Assembly (NCBI GenBank): GCA_016192705.1
Contig: JACPTQ010000011.1
Coordinates: forward strand, 1 to 64,000
Length of the DNA: 64,000 bases
From: Deltaproteobacteria bacterium
GTDB taxonomy: Bacteria > Myxococcota > JACPTQ01
Reading direction: 5' to 3'
The translations under genes were made by a program, and so were the position numbers. The stretch's first letter is position 1. The number at the start of each line of letters is the position of its first letter. Positions 16,320 through 24,434 of the stretch are shown here, one piece after another. The notes below the pieces were generated by a model. It ran no database searches. It had not been told where the DNA came from and saw only the letters and a program-made list of their open reading frames with translations.

Positions 16320-18175
16320 GCTTCCACCGATGTTCCGTCGCCCCCTTCTTCGAGGCGAATTGCCACGCGGTTCATGTCAGCGAGGCTCGCTCCCCTTGCG
16401 CGAAGTGTCGTCGCGAGCGCCGAGAGCACGCTGCGTCGCGCGTCGATGAGGGCCTGCGAACCGGCCGCGTCATTGCCTGCTTGAGACGAAGAAAGGCGCT
16501 CGACATCGGCGATCAGCGCCGCGCGAAGCCGCACCGGGCACGCCCGAAACCACGTCTCGCGCGCCACTTTTGCGAGCGACGCGAGATAAATCCGGACGAC
16601 CTTCGGGTCAACGGAGAGGAGCGTTGTCGCAAGCACCTCGCTTTCACAAGCCGTCGCCACGCCGTCGATCGCCGTCCGAGAAAGGAGCTGGTCGCAGAGC
16701 GCCGGATTTTCGCGCGCAAGTTGCGAAAACAGCGCGCGCGTTCCCGCGGCGTCTCGCGTGTAAAGGATGTCCTCAAAGAGTTTCGTCTCGGCCTCATCGC
16801 GCTCGTACGCCCGCGCCTCCGCGTGCGTCGTTTCCTCCACGCGCTTCGCGAGCTGCGAAAGCCCAACGCCACCAAGGACGGCGCCGCCACGACGTTCAAG
16901 CAGCGCGCCCAAAAACATCGACTCCTCGTCACGACTGAGTGTCGCGAGAAAAGCGCCACGGACGGCCGCCGGAACGCGGGGGAGCACCTCGGCGCGTTCG
17001 TCACGTGAAAGCCGCGCGAGCACACGGTGCGCAACGGCGGCATCAACGTCTCCGAGAAACTCGAACGATACGGTGTCACGCTCAACCGCCATGAGTTCGT
17101 GCCGTGCGAGGCGCGCGCGGAAATCACGCACCAACTCCAGAAGCTCCGCGCGCGACACCGGTCCGAGCGATTTTAGGCGCTCGGCCACCCGAGCCAACGT
17201 CTCCCGATACTCCGCGCGACCGCGTTCACCGTTCACGAAATCGGCGCCGAAAACTTCGACAAAACGCGCGGCGCGGTCGATGGCGCGATCGCCGAGAAGC
17301 GACTTGAGAAGGGCGCTTCGAAGGTCGGGGCGCTCAACGAGGCGTGCCCTGAGCGCGGCGATTTCAGCGGACGGATCGAGGCCGGCGACGGTGTCCCTTC
17401 CGTTTATCGGCGCACCGGCATCGGCGTCGGCGCGCGGCGCCCCAAAATCGCGAGACGGCTCCGACCGCCGCGTGAAAGCGCGGATCGCGAACCCCACGAG
17501 AATGGCGCCGACTATAAGACCGAGCGCAAGGGGGATGCTGTCGACAAGTTTTTCTTCGAGAAGACGGTCAATCGGCGGTCGAGGCGAAGCTGGCGCTGCG
17601 GAAATGGAACCGGGAACGGATGCGGGCGCGGTTGCGGGTGAAACCACCGGGGCCGGCGCGGGAGTCGGCGCGTACTGCGGAATCGGGATAAATGTCGGGA
17701 ATGGTTGCGGCGTTCCGCGCGTTGCCTCGCGTGCACTGTCCGTCGCCGACGGCTCGACGGGAAGCGGCTTCGGGAATGCGATCGTCGTCTCGCTCACGGC
17801 AATTTTAACCTTGTGACGTTTCAACCGAAGGTCGATGAGCTTCTGCATCTGCGCACGAAACTCCTTCGGCACCGACGCGTCGTACGCGACGCGCACCCTG
17901 ATTCGTCTAAGCTCGCTCGCTGGCCCCGCGGCCGCGGAAAACCCTGGAACGCCTGCGGCCGGCTTCCGCTCCGCGTCACCCATCTCGAGGTCGACCGCCA
18001 CGAGCTCGCATTTCGTCGCGCAGTGCGATTGCAAAAGCTCGCGCACGCGATCCTCCACGCGCGCCGCAAGACCGCTCGATGCCGCGTCGCTCATCACGCC
18101 GTCCCCAGCGCGCGCCGCCGCGCCCTCGGCCGGCCCGGTTGCCGCCGCCACCCAAACACCAACCCACCACATCAT
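16316..18175 (-). CDS. FliF-like/FliG-like fusion: candidate rotor protein
   Basis: 619 aa. Its ATG shares one base with the motB stop (TAATG). The N-terminus is signal-like. Residues 34-134 are a small periplasmic domain (RRIRVRVAYDASVPKEFRA to KVKIAVSETTIAF) with the shape of the last MS-ring domain of FliF, followed by a ~70-residue Pro/Ala linker. One membrane helix spans 213-232 and corresponds in place to FliF TM2. The cytoplasmic part (235-619) is all helix with FliG-type armadillo/MgtE-N repeats: VLARLSRDERAEVLPRVP (about 385-402), LFEDILYTRD (466-475), and a charged torque-helix-like block near 515-595. It lies directly after motA-motB. The fusion reading is inference from pattern; profile search would decide. 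Confidence 0.62.
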   Translation of the reverse strand: MMWWVGVWVAAATGPAEGAAARAGDGVMSDAASSGLAARVEDRVRELLQSHCATKCELVAVDLEMGDAERKPAAGVPGFSAAAGPASELRRIRVRVAYDASVPKEFRAQMQKLIDLRLKRHKVKIAVSETTIAFPKPLPVEPSATDSAREATRGTPQPFPTFIPIPQYAPTPAPAPVVSPATAPASVPGSISAAPASPRPPIDRLLEEKLVDSIPLALGLIVGAILVGFAIRAFTRRSEPSRDFGAPRADADAGAPINGRDTVAGLDPSAEIAALRARLVERPDLRSALLKSLLGDRAIDRAARFVEVFGADFVNGERGRAEYRETLARVAERLKSLGPVSRAELLELVRDFRARLARHELMAVERDTVSFEFLGDVDAAVAHRVLARLSRDERAEVLPRVPAAVRGAFLATLSRDEESMFLGALLERRGGAVLGGVGLSQLAKRVEETTHAEARAYERDEAETKLFEDILYTRDAAGTRALFSQLARENPALCDQLLSRTAIDGVATACESEVLATTLLSVDPKVVRIYLASLAKVARETWFRACPVRLRAALIADVERLSSSQAGNDAAGSQALIDARRSVLSALATTLRARGASLADMNRVAIRLEEGGDGTSVEA

Positions 18176-18921
18176 TAGAGCCCTCCCCTCCGCGCCTTTT
18201 CATCACTCGGTTTTATCCGCGACGCCGCGTCGACACTCCGCACGCGCAACTCGACCCGCCGATTCTTCGCCCGCGCCCGCGCAATCTCCTCCGATGTCCC
18301 CACGGCCGGCACGAGCGGCCGCGTCTCCGCAAACCCTTGCGCCGAAAGGCGATCCGCACTGACCCCGCTCTCCGCGAGCACGCGCAAAACCTCGACCGCG
18401 CGCTGCGTCGACAGCTCCCAGTTCGACCGGAATCCGCCGCCGCGCATCGGAATGTCGTCGGTGTGCCCCTCGACCACCACCTCGTACCCTGCGCCCAGAC
18501 CCACAAGCACCTTCGCAATCGGCTCGAGAATCGCGCGCCCCGCCGCAACAACATCGGCCCGCGCCGACGCGAACAGGATGCTCTTGTCGAGTTGAATGCT
18601 GAGCCCCGATTCCGACAGCACGGTCCGCGCAACCGCCGCGAGCCCTTTCCCCTCAATCAACTTGTCGACGGTCCCCTGCGCATCGCTGAGCGGCGCCGCG
18701 GCTTTCGGATTCACTTCACGCTTCAACTTCTCGAACTTATCCTCACGCACACTTGATATCGCGAGAATCATGACGAAGAACGCGAGAAGGAGCGTCATCA
18801 AATCCGCATACGAGATGAGCCACAGGTCCTGCGACGCACGCCCATCATCACCATCGAGCGCGATTGGATTCCGCGAACGACCCGACGGTCCGGTTGCAAC
18901 TGGCTTCTGCGGCGCGTCCAC
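18175..18921 (-). CDS. motB: MotB-type stator protein with OmpA domain
   Basis: 248 aa from GTG, immediately after the motA stop. The single membrane helix LWLISYADLMTLLLAFFVMI (about 33-52) carries the proton-channel aspartate, D40, in the SYADLMT motif. A plug/linker region follows, then an OmpA peptidoglycan-binding domain: VVVEGHTDDIPM, NWELSTQRA, and the C-terminal NRRVELRV. All the MotB hallmarks are present, so it should anchor to peptidoglycan and pass ions. Partner is the adjacent MotA; the likely rotor is the FliF/FliG-like product just downstream. Confidence 0.92.
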   Translation of the reverse strand: MDAPQKPVATGPSGRSRNPIALDGDDGRASQDLWLISYADLMTLLLAFFVMILAISSVREDKFEKLKREVNPKAAAPLSDAQGTVDKLIEGKGLAAVARTVLSESGLSIQLDKSILFASARADVVAAGRAILEPIAKVLVGLGAGYEVVVEGHTDDIPMRGGGFRSNWELSTQRAVEVLRVLAESGVSADRLSAQGFAETRPLVPAVGTSEEIARARAKNRRVELRVRSVDAASRIKPSDEKARRGGL

Positions 18922-19704
18922 CTAGGCATTCCCCTCGGTCAACGCACGCGCGTCCCCTTTTCCGTTCGCGCCGTGTGCCGTCCCATTCGCAGGTGCCGGG
19001 CCAACAATCGCGTCGACCGATCGGCCGACCGTGTGAAGCGCGTACGCCGACTCGAGCTTCGCGAAGATCGACTGGAGCGAGAAAACGTACGCGCGAATCG
19101 CCGCAACCAACGGCGAATAAAGGCATCGCCCGATCAGCAGCCCGTAAAACGTCGTGAGGAGTGCGAGCGCCATGCCCGCCGAGATTTCGTTGAACGATTG
19201 AAGTTTCACGAGCATCCCAACAAGCCCGAGAACGGTGCCAACCATCCCAACCGATGGCGTCACCTGCGCGAGCGTCTGAAACACCTCCTCGGAATCCTTG
19301 AGCCCGTGCAGCTTCTCAGAGCGCACCGCCGCAACAACCTCCGCGAACTCTTCACGCGAATACCGCTCGAGGCTCCAAACGCCGTAGTCGCGAAGCGGAC
19401 TCTCGCAACGGTCGAGATAATTCGCCGCGTCGGCCATGCGCCCACGACGAAGCAGGTCGCTAAACTGCGCGAGCTCCCGATCGAACGCACGAAGCGACCG
19501 ATCGCGACGGAGCGCGCGCGCGAGATCGCGAAACGCCTGCACGAGCGACCGGAACCCGTGCCCCATGAGCGCAATGGCGAGCGGGGTCAAGCCGACGAGA
19601 ACGAGCGCTGGGGGGTGGAAAAAACCGTCGAACCGCGACTCGTGGAACATCGCGGTGAAAACGAGCGCCCCAACCAACAACAAGAAACCGACGACAAAAT
19701 GCAC
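18922..19704 (-). CDS. motA: MotA-type stator protein
   Basis: 260 aa from GTG with AAAGGAG five bases upstream. Four membrane helices: about 2-20, 32-50, 148-168 and 174-195, with a ~95-residue charged cytoplasmic loop between 2 and 3 as in MotA. TM3 carries the hallmark TPSVGMVGTVLGLVGML, where P150 corresponds to the torque-generating proline; YSP near 198 matches the second conserved proline. Size and loop fit MotA better than ExbB, TolQ or Zorya ZorA (no long coiled tail). It powers ion-driven torque with MotB. It has its own ribosome site, unlike its neighbours, which mostly rely on overlap. Confidence 0.92.
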   Translation of the reverse strand: MHFVVGFLLLVGALVFTAMFHESRFDGFFHPPALVLVGLTPLAIALMGHGFRSLVQAFRDLARALRRDRSLRAFDRELAQFSDLLRRGRMADAANYLDRCESPLRDYGVWSLERYSREEFAEVVAAVRSEKLHGLKDSEEVFQTLAQVTPSVGMVGTVLGLVGMLVKLQSFNEISAGMALALLTTFYGLLIGRCLYSPLVAAIRAYVFSLQSIFAKLESAYALHTVGRSVDAIVGPAPANGTAHGANGKGDARALTEGNA

Positions 19705-19706
19705 GT

Positions 19707-20276
19707 CTACTCCTTTTCTAGTTTCTCGAGCGCCTCCGCGGTCACCGTGTCGCGTGGATCGATTTCAATCGCCTTGCGCCACGCCTCTCGCGCCTCTTTT
19801 CGTTGACCGAGTTCAGCGTGAAGTGTCCCGAGCATGGCCCAGACGCGGGCCCGCTTGGGGTGTCGCCGCGCAAGACTCATCGCCTCGAGCGTCGCGAGCT
19901 CTTTGTTGTTCGACTCGCGAAGCTCGCGAACGCGCGCGATGCCACGAAGGTACGCAGTGATTTCAACGTCGTCGGTTGGACGCACCGCGGCGCCAATATC
20001 AGCCGACGCTCGTTTCGCTGTCGCGCCACCCTGGACGCCCGCAACACGCGCGTCTTTCGGCGACGTTGGAATCGCGAGCTCGTAGCCCTCAACGCCGCTC
20101 GGCACAACCACCGACCACGTGCGCTCACCGTCGGTCACGCGAATGACGATCTCTTTTCCCGGCTCAGCCTTCGCATTCGCCCGCTCCGCGTCCTTCGTCA
20201 GCGCGGGATCGACCGTGACCGCCGACGTACTTGCGCACGCCGCCAAGGCAGAAATGAAACCAACGAATCTTTTCAC
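19707..20276 (-). CDS. TPR lipoprotein of the motor operon
   Basis: 189 aa, ATGA overlap with the upstream gene and two bases before motA. Signal peptide ends in lipobox ALAAC. Residues about 45-75 form a short beta module (IVIRVTDGERTWSVVVP). The C-terminal ~70 residues are TPR repeats (LARRHPKRARVWAMLGTLH, LGQRKEAREAWRKAIEIDP). In gliding and pilus machines, TPR lipoproteins act as OM or periplasmic assembly factors; that role is inferred here. Confidence 0.75.
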   Translation of the reverse strand: MKRFVGFISALAACASTSAVTVDPALTKDAERANAKAEPGKEIVIRVTDGERTWSVVVPSGVEGYELAIPTSPKDARVAGVQGGATAKRASADIGAAVRPTDDVEITAYLRGIARVRELRESNNKELATLEAMSLARRHPKRARVWAMLGTLHAELGQRKEAREAWRKAIEIDPRDTVTAEALEKLEKE

Positions 20277-21352
20277 CAGTTCACCCCAAATCTCATTCGG
20301 TACCCAGCCCCGCCAAATTTCCTCCCCGTCAATTCGCGCTCAATCACCCAGTGGACCTCACTCACCAGCGAAAACCGTCGCTTCAACCGCGCCTCGATGC
20401 CGTACGAAAACGCCGCGGTGTTCCCCTCGGTGCCGACGATGACCGCCGCCATTCCCCACCCCATGCGCCAATCAGGCGCGAAAAGGCTCGGCTCGACGAA
20501 CGTCCACCAATAACTCACGCCGATCATCGCCGCCGCGACCGAGCTAAAATTGAAATACCCGCTCCCCTCAAAACCGAACGTATGACGCCAGTCGAGTCCA
20601 AAGCGCTCAGCGAGGCGCACGCCGATGATCGTGCCGTAACTTTGCGATTTGTTGTGCGGGAGCGTCATCAGCCCAAAGAGCGCACCCACCTCGAAGTCGG
20701 GCCGTCCCTTCAGCATCTTCTCGAGCTCACCCGCGCGCTCTTTGCGGGTCCTGAGGATTTCGCCGGTTCGCAAAAGCTCGGCGCTCGACCGATCGGAATC
20801 GTACGACTCCGTGAAAACGATGCGTCCGTCCTCGGTCCCGAAGGCCTCCGCGCGCAGCGTGGCGACGCCCGTTTGCGCATTGTGGTCGACGGTGATGTCG
20901 AGAAGCGCCTCAATCTGCTGGTCGCGACGAAGCACGCGCATATCGGCTGCCGACGCAACGCCGCGCTTCAACAGCCAGTTTCCGCCCTCAAGCCGCGTTG
21001 TGAAGGCGTCGCACGTTGCGCACTTGACGGGGACGACGCGCGTATACCTTTTGAGGCGGCGAATGAGGCCCTGCTCGACGATGCGCGCAATGGCCGATGC
21101 GTTCAGCGTGGGGCCAACGCGCACGGCGCGAATCGCAATCGGCGAAAGGCTCTTCGCGGACCGTTTTGCGAGGTCAGACGTCAGATCGTCCATCAGCTCA
21201 TCGAGCACGTCGGAAAGGAGCCTTGGGCCAGCGCCGGTGCGGATTCGGCGAACGAGCGTGTCGGCCGGCTCTGAGGCGGCGAAGCTCGGGCTGGCCGGCA
21301 CAAGAGCCGCGATCAACAGCGCCCAAAACGGAATCGACTGCTTGACAGTCAT
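20273..21352 (-). CDS. FlgO-like domain fused to outer-membrane barrel; first gene of motor operon
   Basis: 359 aa. ATG 21352 has GAGG seven bases upstream; a TTG at 21358 is the alternative. Signal peptide ends SPSFA. Residues about 30-190 resemble FlgO: LDELMDDLTSDLAKR, then IAIRAVRVGPTLNASAIARI, then ALLDITVDHNAQTGVATLR, a family best known as OM components near the Vibrio flagellar base. Residues about 200-359 are alternating strands ending in aromatic NW, typical of an OM barrel. The next genes follow by overlap, so this gene likely carries the operon promoter in the 360 bp upstream. The FlgO link is moderate, the barrel likely. Confidence 0.65.
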   Translation of the reverse strand: MTVKQSIPFWALLIAALVPASPSFAASEPADTLVRRIRTGAGPRLLSDVLDELMDDLTSDLAKRSAKSLSPIAIRAVRVGPTLNASAIARIVEQGLIRRLKRYTRVVPVKCATCDAFTTRLEGGNWLLKRGVASAADMRVLRRDQQIEALLDITVDHNAQTGVATLRAEAFGTEDGRIVFTESYDSDRSSAELLRTGEILRTRKERAGELEKMLKGRPDFEVGALFGLMTLPHNKSQSYGTIIGVRLAERFGLDWRHTFGFEGSGYFNFSSVAAAMIGVSYWWTFVEPSLFAPDWRMGWGMAAVIVGTEGNTAAFSYGIEARLKRRFSLVSEVHWVIERELTGRKFGGAGYRMRFGVNW

Positions 21353-21714
21353 CTTCAATCCTCGTCAGCGAATGTCACACGGGGTTGCCATTTAAGGTTC
21401 ATCCGATGGTTCCTTGACGACGATTCTTAGTGACCGCGCCGGTTTTATTGTTCATTTATCCCTCCCAGTCGATTCTCGATCATGGTTCTATAGTATGAAT
21501 CGCAAGACGAGTGCCAGCGGAATCGCCTTGCATCGGCTGACGCGAGGATGACCACCCTTGAACGACAACAATTCCTCGGTATTCACGCAAGTCGAGGTCA
21601 CGGTTCGCTTGCGAGCCTGTGAAGCGATGACGAGAAGGAGCGCGATCTCCCGGCGCTCGCCCGTGTGGCCGACGAGCACGCGACCACCCTCGAACCGATC
21701 GCCCAACGGCGCGA
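21353..21714. other. Intergenic gap with a possible out-of-frame remnant
   Basis: About 360 bp between the motor operon and the collagen-like gene. On the minus strand a frame at 21488-21706 reads LGDRFEGGRVLVGHTGERRE and continues hydrophobic to residue 72. It begins right after the collagen-like stop, in another frame, so it may be a frameshifted continuation of that gene. No intrinsic terminator stands out. An AT-richer patch around 21390-21490 probably holds the operon promoter, but I cannot fix its boxes. Confidence 0.3.
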
Positions 21715-23157
21715 TTAGAAGAGCGAGCTCGGGTCTCCGATCGTCGTGAGGCTGTGGCCCGCCGATCCAGGCGACTCATCCGCGACACCGTTACCCGCCA
21801 TTACGCGCCCCCCGACTCCGCCGCTCCCCCCGCACGCGCCGCCTCCGCCCCCCCCTGAGCGCGGAGTAGGACTTATCGTCGCCGGTCCGGTACCAACAGC
21901 GCCCCCGGTCACGTTGATGCTTCCACCACCCGTGACAGAGGGAGCGAGCCGATGAACGATCCCGCCACCACCGCCGCCCCCTGGACCGACAGCCGGTAAT
22001 ACATCCGCGCTGTTCCCGCCAATCCCCCCCATTGCGGAGATGCTCCCCTGATGGGAAATCGATGTCGCAGATGCGAGAACAACGACACCACCCGCGCCAC
22101 CACCGCCACCCAGGGCTGGAGCGATAGCCGTCTCGCCGTTCGCGGTAATCGACCCAGCGCCCCCTATGATCATGGCGCCGCGTGCGATGACCACCAAGGA
22201 GCCGCCTCCGCGACCTCCGCCTAGGATCCCCATTCCGTCACGAGGCGCCGAGCCCCCACCCCCGCCGCCTCGGGGACCTGGCATCACAAGATGTCGTGCG
22301 GTCGCTTCAGTGATGCCGAGCCCGTTCAACCCGCCAAACCGGTCCACCGTGTTATCCCCAAAGGCGCCATTCTGCGCGGGCGCCAGAGCGACGCCCGACG
22401 ACGCTTGCGCGACGCGCATAACCACATTGCCCTGTGTTTGCGTGCCCCCTCCATTGACGCCAAAGCCGACCGAAATCGACCCCTGGACCGTGAAGGTCCC
22501 TGTGCAACGGATGACGACTCCGGTTGGGACACTGAGGGTGAAGCCAAGATCGACTGTAAAATCGACGAACTGATAATTGGATGGCGGTGTAATGGACCAG
22601 TCGATACTGGACGAGATCGTCAGCACACCGGCCGACCCGTTCCCATAGATGCGGAGTTCCCCGCCGGCGCCTGCGTCGCCGCTCGGACCCGGAGGACCCA
22701 TCGCGCCTTGGATACCTTGCGCACCTTGGGAACCGCTGTCGCCCGCCGGTCCTGCGGGACCGGTGGATCCGATCGGGCCTGCGTCGCCGCTCGGACCTGG
22801 AGGACCCGTCGCGCCTTGGATACCTTGCGCACCTTGGGAACCGCTGTCGCCCGCCGGTCCTTGGAGACCGGTGGATCCGGTCGGGCCTGCGTCGCCGCTC
22901 GGACCCGGAGGACCCATTACGCCTTGGATACCCTGTACGCCTTGGGAGCCGCTGTCGCCCGCCGGCCCTGCGGGACCGGTCGGTCCTGGTGGCCCCACAA
23001 TTGTCTGGTAGATCGATCCGTCGATCGCTAGGGTTGGCACCGTTCGCACGCAACCGACCCCGACAAGAGCGACCCCGACAAGAGCGACCCCGACAAACCC
23101 CTCCTTGAGCCACTTTCGAGGCGACACCTCTTCGATTATGTGGCGAGGACGTGTCAT
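21715..23157 (-). CDS. Collagen-like, glycine-rich lipoprotein
   Basis: 480 aa from ATG 23157; upstream in-frame sequence runs into the tRNA gene. A GTG at 23124 is an alternative start. The lipobox is VGVGC. Residues about 55-170 are collagen Gly-X-Y triplets ([19 protein letters not shown] type) in three near-identical 35-residue blocks. Then comes a beta-rich domain and a long Gly-rich surface-protein-like part with GGGGGG clusters. Such proteins form trimeric surface fibres. The signal peptide itself is built from a 15-bp tandem repeat. The C-terminus may continue in another frame. Confidence 0.8.
   Translation of the reverse strand: MTRPRHIIEEVSPRKWLKEGFVGVALVGVALVGVGCVRTVPTLAIDGSIYQTIVGPPGPTGPAGPAGDSGSQGVQGIQGVMGPPGPSGDAGPTGSTGLQGPAGDSGSQGAQGIQGATGPPGPSGDAGPIGSTGPAGPAGDSGSQGAQGIQGAMGPPGPSGDAGAGGELRIYGNGSAGVLTISSSIDWSITPPSNYQFVDFTVDLGFTLSVPTGVVIRCTGTFTVQGSISVGFGVNGGGTQTQGNVVMRVAQASSGVALAPAQNGAFGDNTVDRFGGLNGLGITEATARHLVMPGPRGGGGGGSAPRDGMGILGGGRGGGSLVVIARGAMIIGGAGSITANGETAIAPALGGGGGAGGVVVLASATSISHQGSISAMGGIGGNSADVLPAVGPGGGGGGGIVHRLAPSVTGGGSINVTGGAVGTGPATISPTPRSGGGGGGACGGSGGVGGRVMAGNGVADESPGSAGHSLTTIGDPSSLF
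23056..23097 (-). repeat. 15-bp tandem repeat within a lipoprotein signal peptide
   Basis: Unit GACCCCGACAAGAGC (plus strand) is present 2.8 times. Translated on the minus strand it gives repeated GVALV, forming the hydrophobic core of the collagen-like lipoprotein's signal peptide. Because the unit is 15 bp, gain or loss keeps the frame and only changes helix length. Confidence 0.8.
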
Positions 23158-23216
23158 CCGCAAGCAAGGCCCTGTGCTGGTTCGGGGCAAACGTGACCGT
23201 CGATCCTTAGCAGAAT

Positions 23217-23288
23217 GGGCGATGCTGGATTTGAACCAGCGACTTCCACCGTGTGAGGATGGCACTCTAACCGCTGAGTTAATCGCCC
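23217..23288 (-). tRNA. tRNA-Val (CAC)
   Basis: 72 nt read on the minus strand. Acceptor GGGCGAT pairs with ATCGCCC. The D stem is ACTC/GAGT. The anticodon stem CCATC/GGTGG (one G-U) encloses loop CTCACAC with anticodon CAC, reading GTG valine codons. The T arm GCTGG-TTCAAAT-CCAGC is canonical. The discriminator is A and no CCA is encoded. It lies between the collagen-like gene and kdd. Confidence 0.95.
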
Positions 23289-23333
23289 GTTGGGGACCGT
23301 TTCTATACCCTCGTGGCCTATCGTTTTCAAGCG

Positions 23334-23363
23334 TTGCCGCGCGACAGCGTTAACCGCTATGGT
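23334..23363 (+). promoter_or_regulatory. Candidate promoter for kdd
   Basis: TTGCCG and TATGGT are separated by 18 bp. The -10 box ends six bases before the GTG at 23370, which would make the message leaderless. No Shine-Dalgarno is seen at that start, consistent with this reading. Confidence 0.4.
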
Positions 23364-23369
23364 AGCGAT

Positions 23370-24416
23370 GTGAACTCGATCTTTCATCGCTTCGGTTGCC
23401 ACCGCGTCGTCGCACCCACAGGGGTCCTACCGCAAGCCGCTGACCGCCTCGACACCGATTTTTCGCGACTCTACCCCGGCGAAATCCTGATCGACGTCGA
23501 GCTCCTCAACATCGACGCGGCGAGCTTCGTTCAAATGGAAGAGGCCCACGGCGCGACCGGCGTCGCGGCCGCAATCCTCGACACCGTGCGCACGCGCGGC
23601 AAGCAGCACAACCCCGTGACGCAATCGGGCGGCATGCTGGTCGGCCGCATCGCCGGCCTCGGTACGCCGCGCCCCGATCTCCCCGTCGGAACGCGCATCG
23701 CAACGCTCGTATCGCTTTCCCTCACGCCACTCGTCATCGACGAAATTATCGAAGTCCACCACGCGTCACATCAAATTGCCATTCGCGGTCGCGCCGTCAT
23801 CTTTGGAAGCGGCATCTTCGCGCGCATCCCCCCGGATCTTCCACTCGCCGTCTCACTCGCCGTCCTCGACGTCTGCGGCGCGCCGGCCCGCGTTGCTCGT
23901 TTTTTCACGCGCTCCGTGGCGTCGTCGATCACCGTTGTCGTTCTCGGCGCCGGCGGAAAGTCAGGTTTGCTCGCCGCAGCCGCCGCGCAAGCCATTGGAA
24001 CCGCGCCGCCCTTGCTGCTCGGCATCGATGCGAGCGAACCGGCCTGCGAGTCGGCCCGTGCGCTCGGGGCTTTCGGCCACGTCATCGCGCTCGACGCCAG
24101 AAATGCCCTTCAAGTCCTCGACTGGGTGAACGCCACAACCCACGGAAAACTCGCCGACCTGACCGTCGTTTGCACCACCGTCCCCGAATGCGAGCTCGGC
24201 GCGATCCTCGCGACGCGAAACGGGGGAACCGTCTTGTTTTTCAGCATGGCAACGAACTTTCAACGCGCAACCCTCGGCGCCGAAGGGGTCGGCAAAGACG
24301 TCACGCTCGAGATGGGCAACGGATATGCGGCCGGCCACGCCGATTTGGCATTCTCGCTCGTGCGCGCAAACCCGCGTCTCCGCGAGGTGCTTGAGCGGCG
24401 ATTCGTGCTAAAATAG
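23370..24416 (+). CDS. kdd: L-erythro-3,5-diaminohexanoate dehydrogenase
   Basis: 348 aa from GTG 23370. The frame is open to an ATG at 23313, but that would put the promoter inside the gene, and known Kdd proteins start just before the HRVVAPTGVLPQA motif. Family signatures are strong: ILIDVELLNIDAASF, GGMLVGRI, IATLVSLSLTPL, LDVCGAPAR, the NAD loop VVLGAGGKSG, and VLFFSMATNFQRATLGAEG. Kdd oxidatively deaminates 3,5-diaminohexanoate in lysine fermentation. None of the partner genes (kamA, kamDE, kce, kal, kat) are in the window, so the pathway or a different beta-amino-acid substrate is unproven. Confidence 0.88.
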   Translation: MNSIFHRFGCHRVVAPTGVLPQAADRLDTDFSRLYPGEILIDVELLNIDAASFVQMEEAHGATGVAAAILDTVRTRGKQHNPVTQSGGMLVGRIAGLGTPRPDLPVGTRIATLVSLSLTPLVIDEIIEVHHASHQIAIRGRAVIFGSGIFARIPPDLPLAVSLAVLDVCGAPARVARFFTRSVASSITVVVLGAGGKSGLLAAAAAQAIGTAPPLLLGIDASEPACESARALGAFGHVIALDARNALQVLDWVNATTHGKLADLTVVCTTVPECELGAILATRNGGTVLFFSMATNFQRATLGAEGVGKDVTLEMGNGYAAGHADLAFSLVRANPRLREVLERRFVLK

Positions 24417-24434
24417 CGGCCGTTGGATTGAGAT

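Noticed and set aside
18175-19704. MotA/MotB pair as a Zorya-type phage defence module
   Set aside because: MotA lacks the long cytoplasmic tail of ZorA, and no ZorC, ZorD or ZorE-like gene is adjacent.
18175-19704. MotA/MotB pair as ExbB/ExbD or TolQ/TolR
   Set aside because: Four-helix MotA with a large loop and a MotB with a C-terminal OmpA domain fit flagellar-type stators, not ExbBD.
22660-23000. Regular ~105-bp direct repeats as a possible CRISPR array
   Set aside because: The repeats translate cleanly to collagen Gly-X-Y triplets, have no unique spacers and lie inside a lipoprotein gene.
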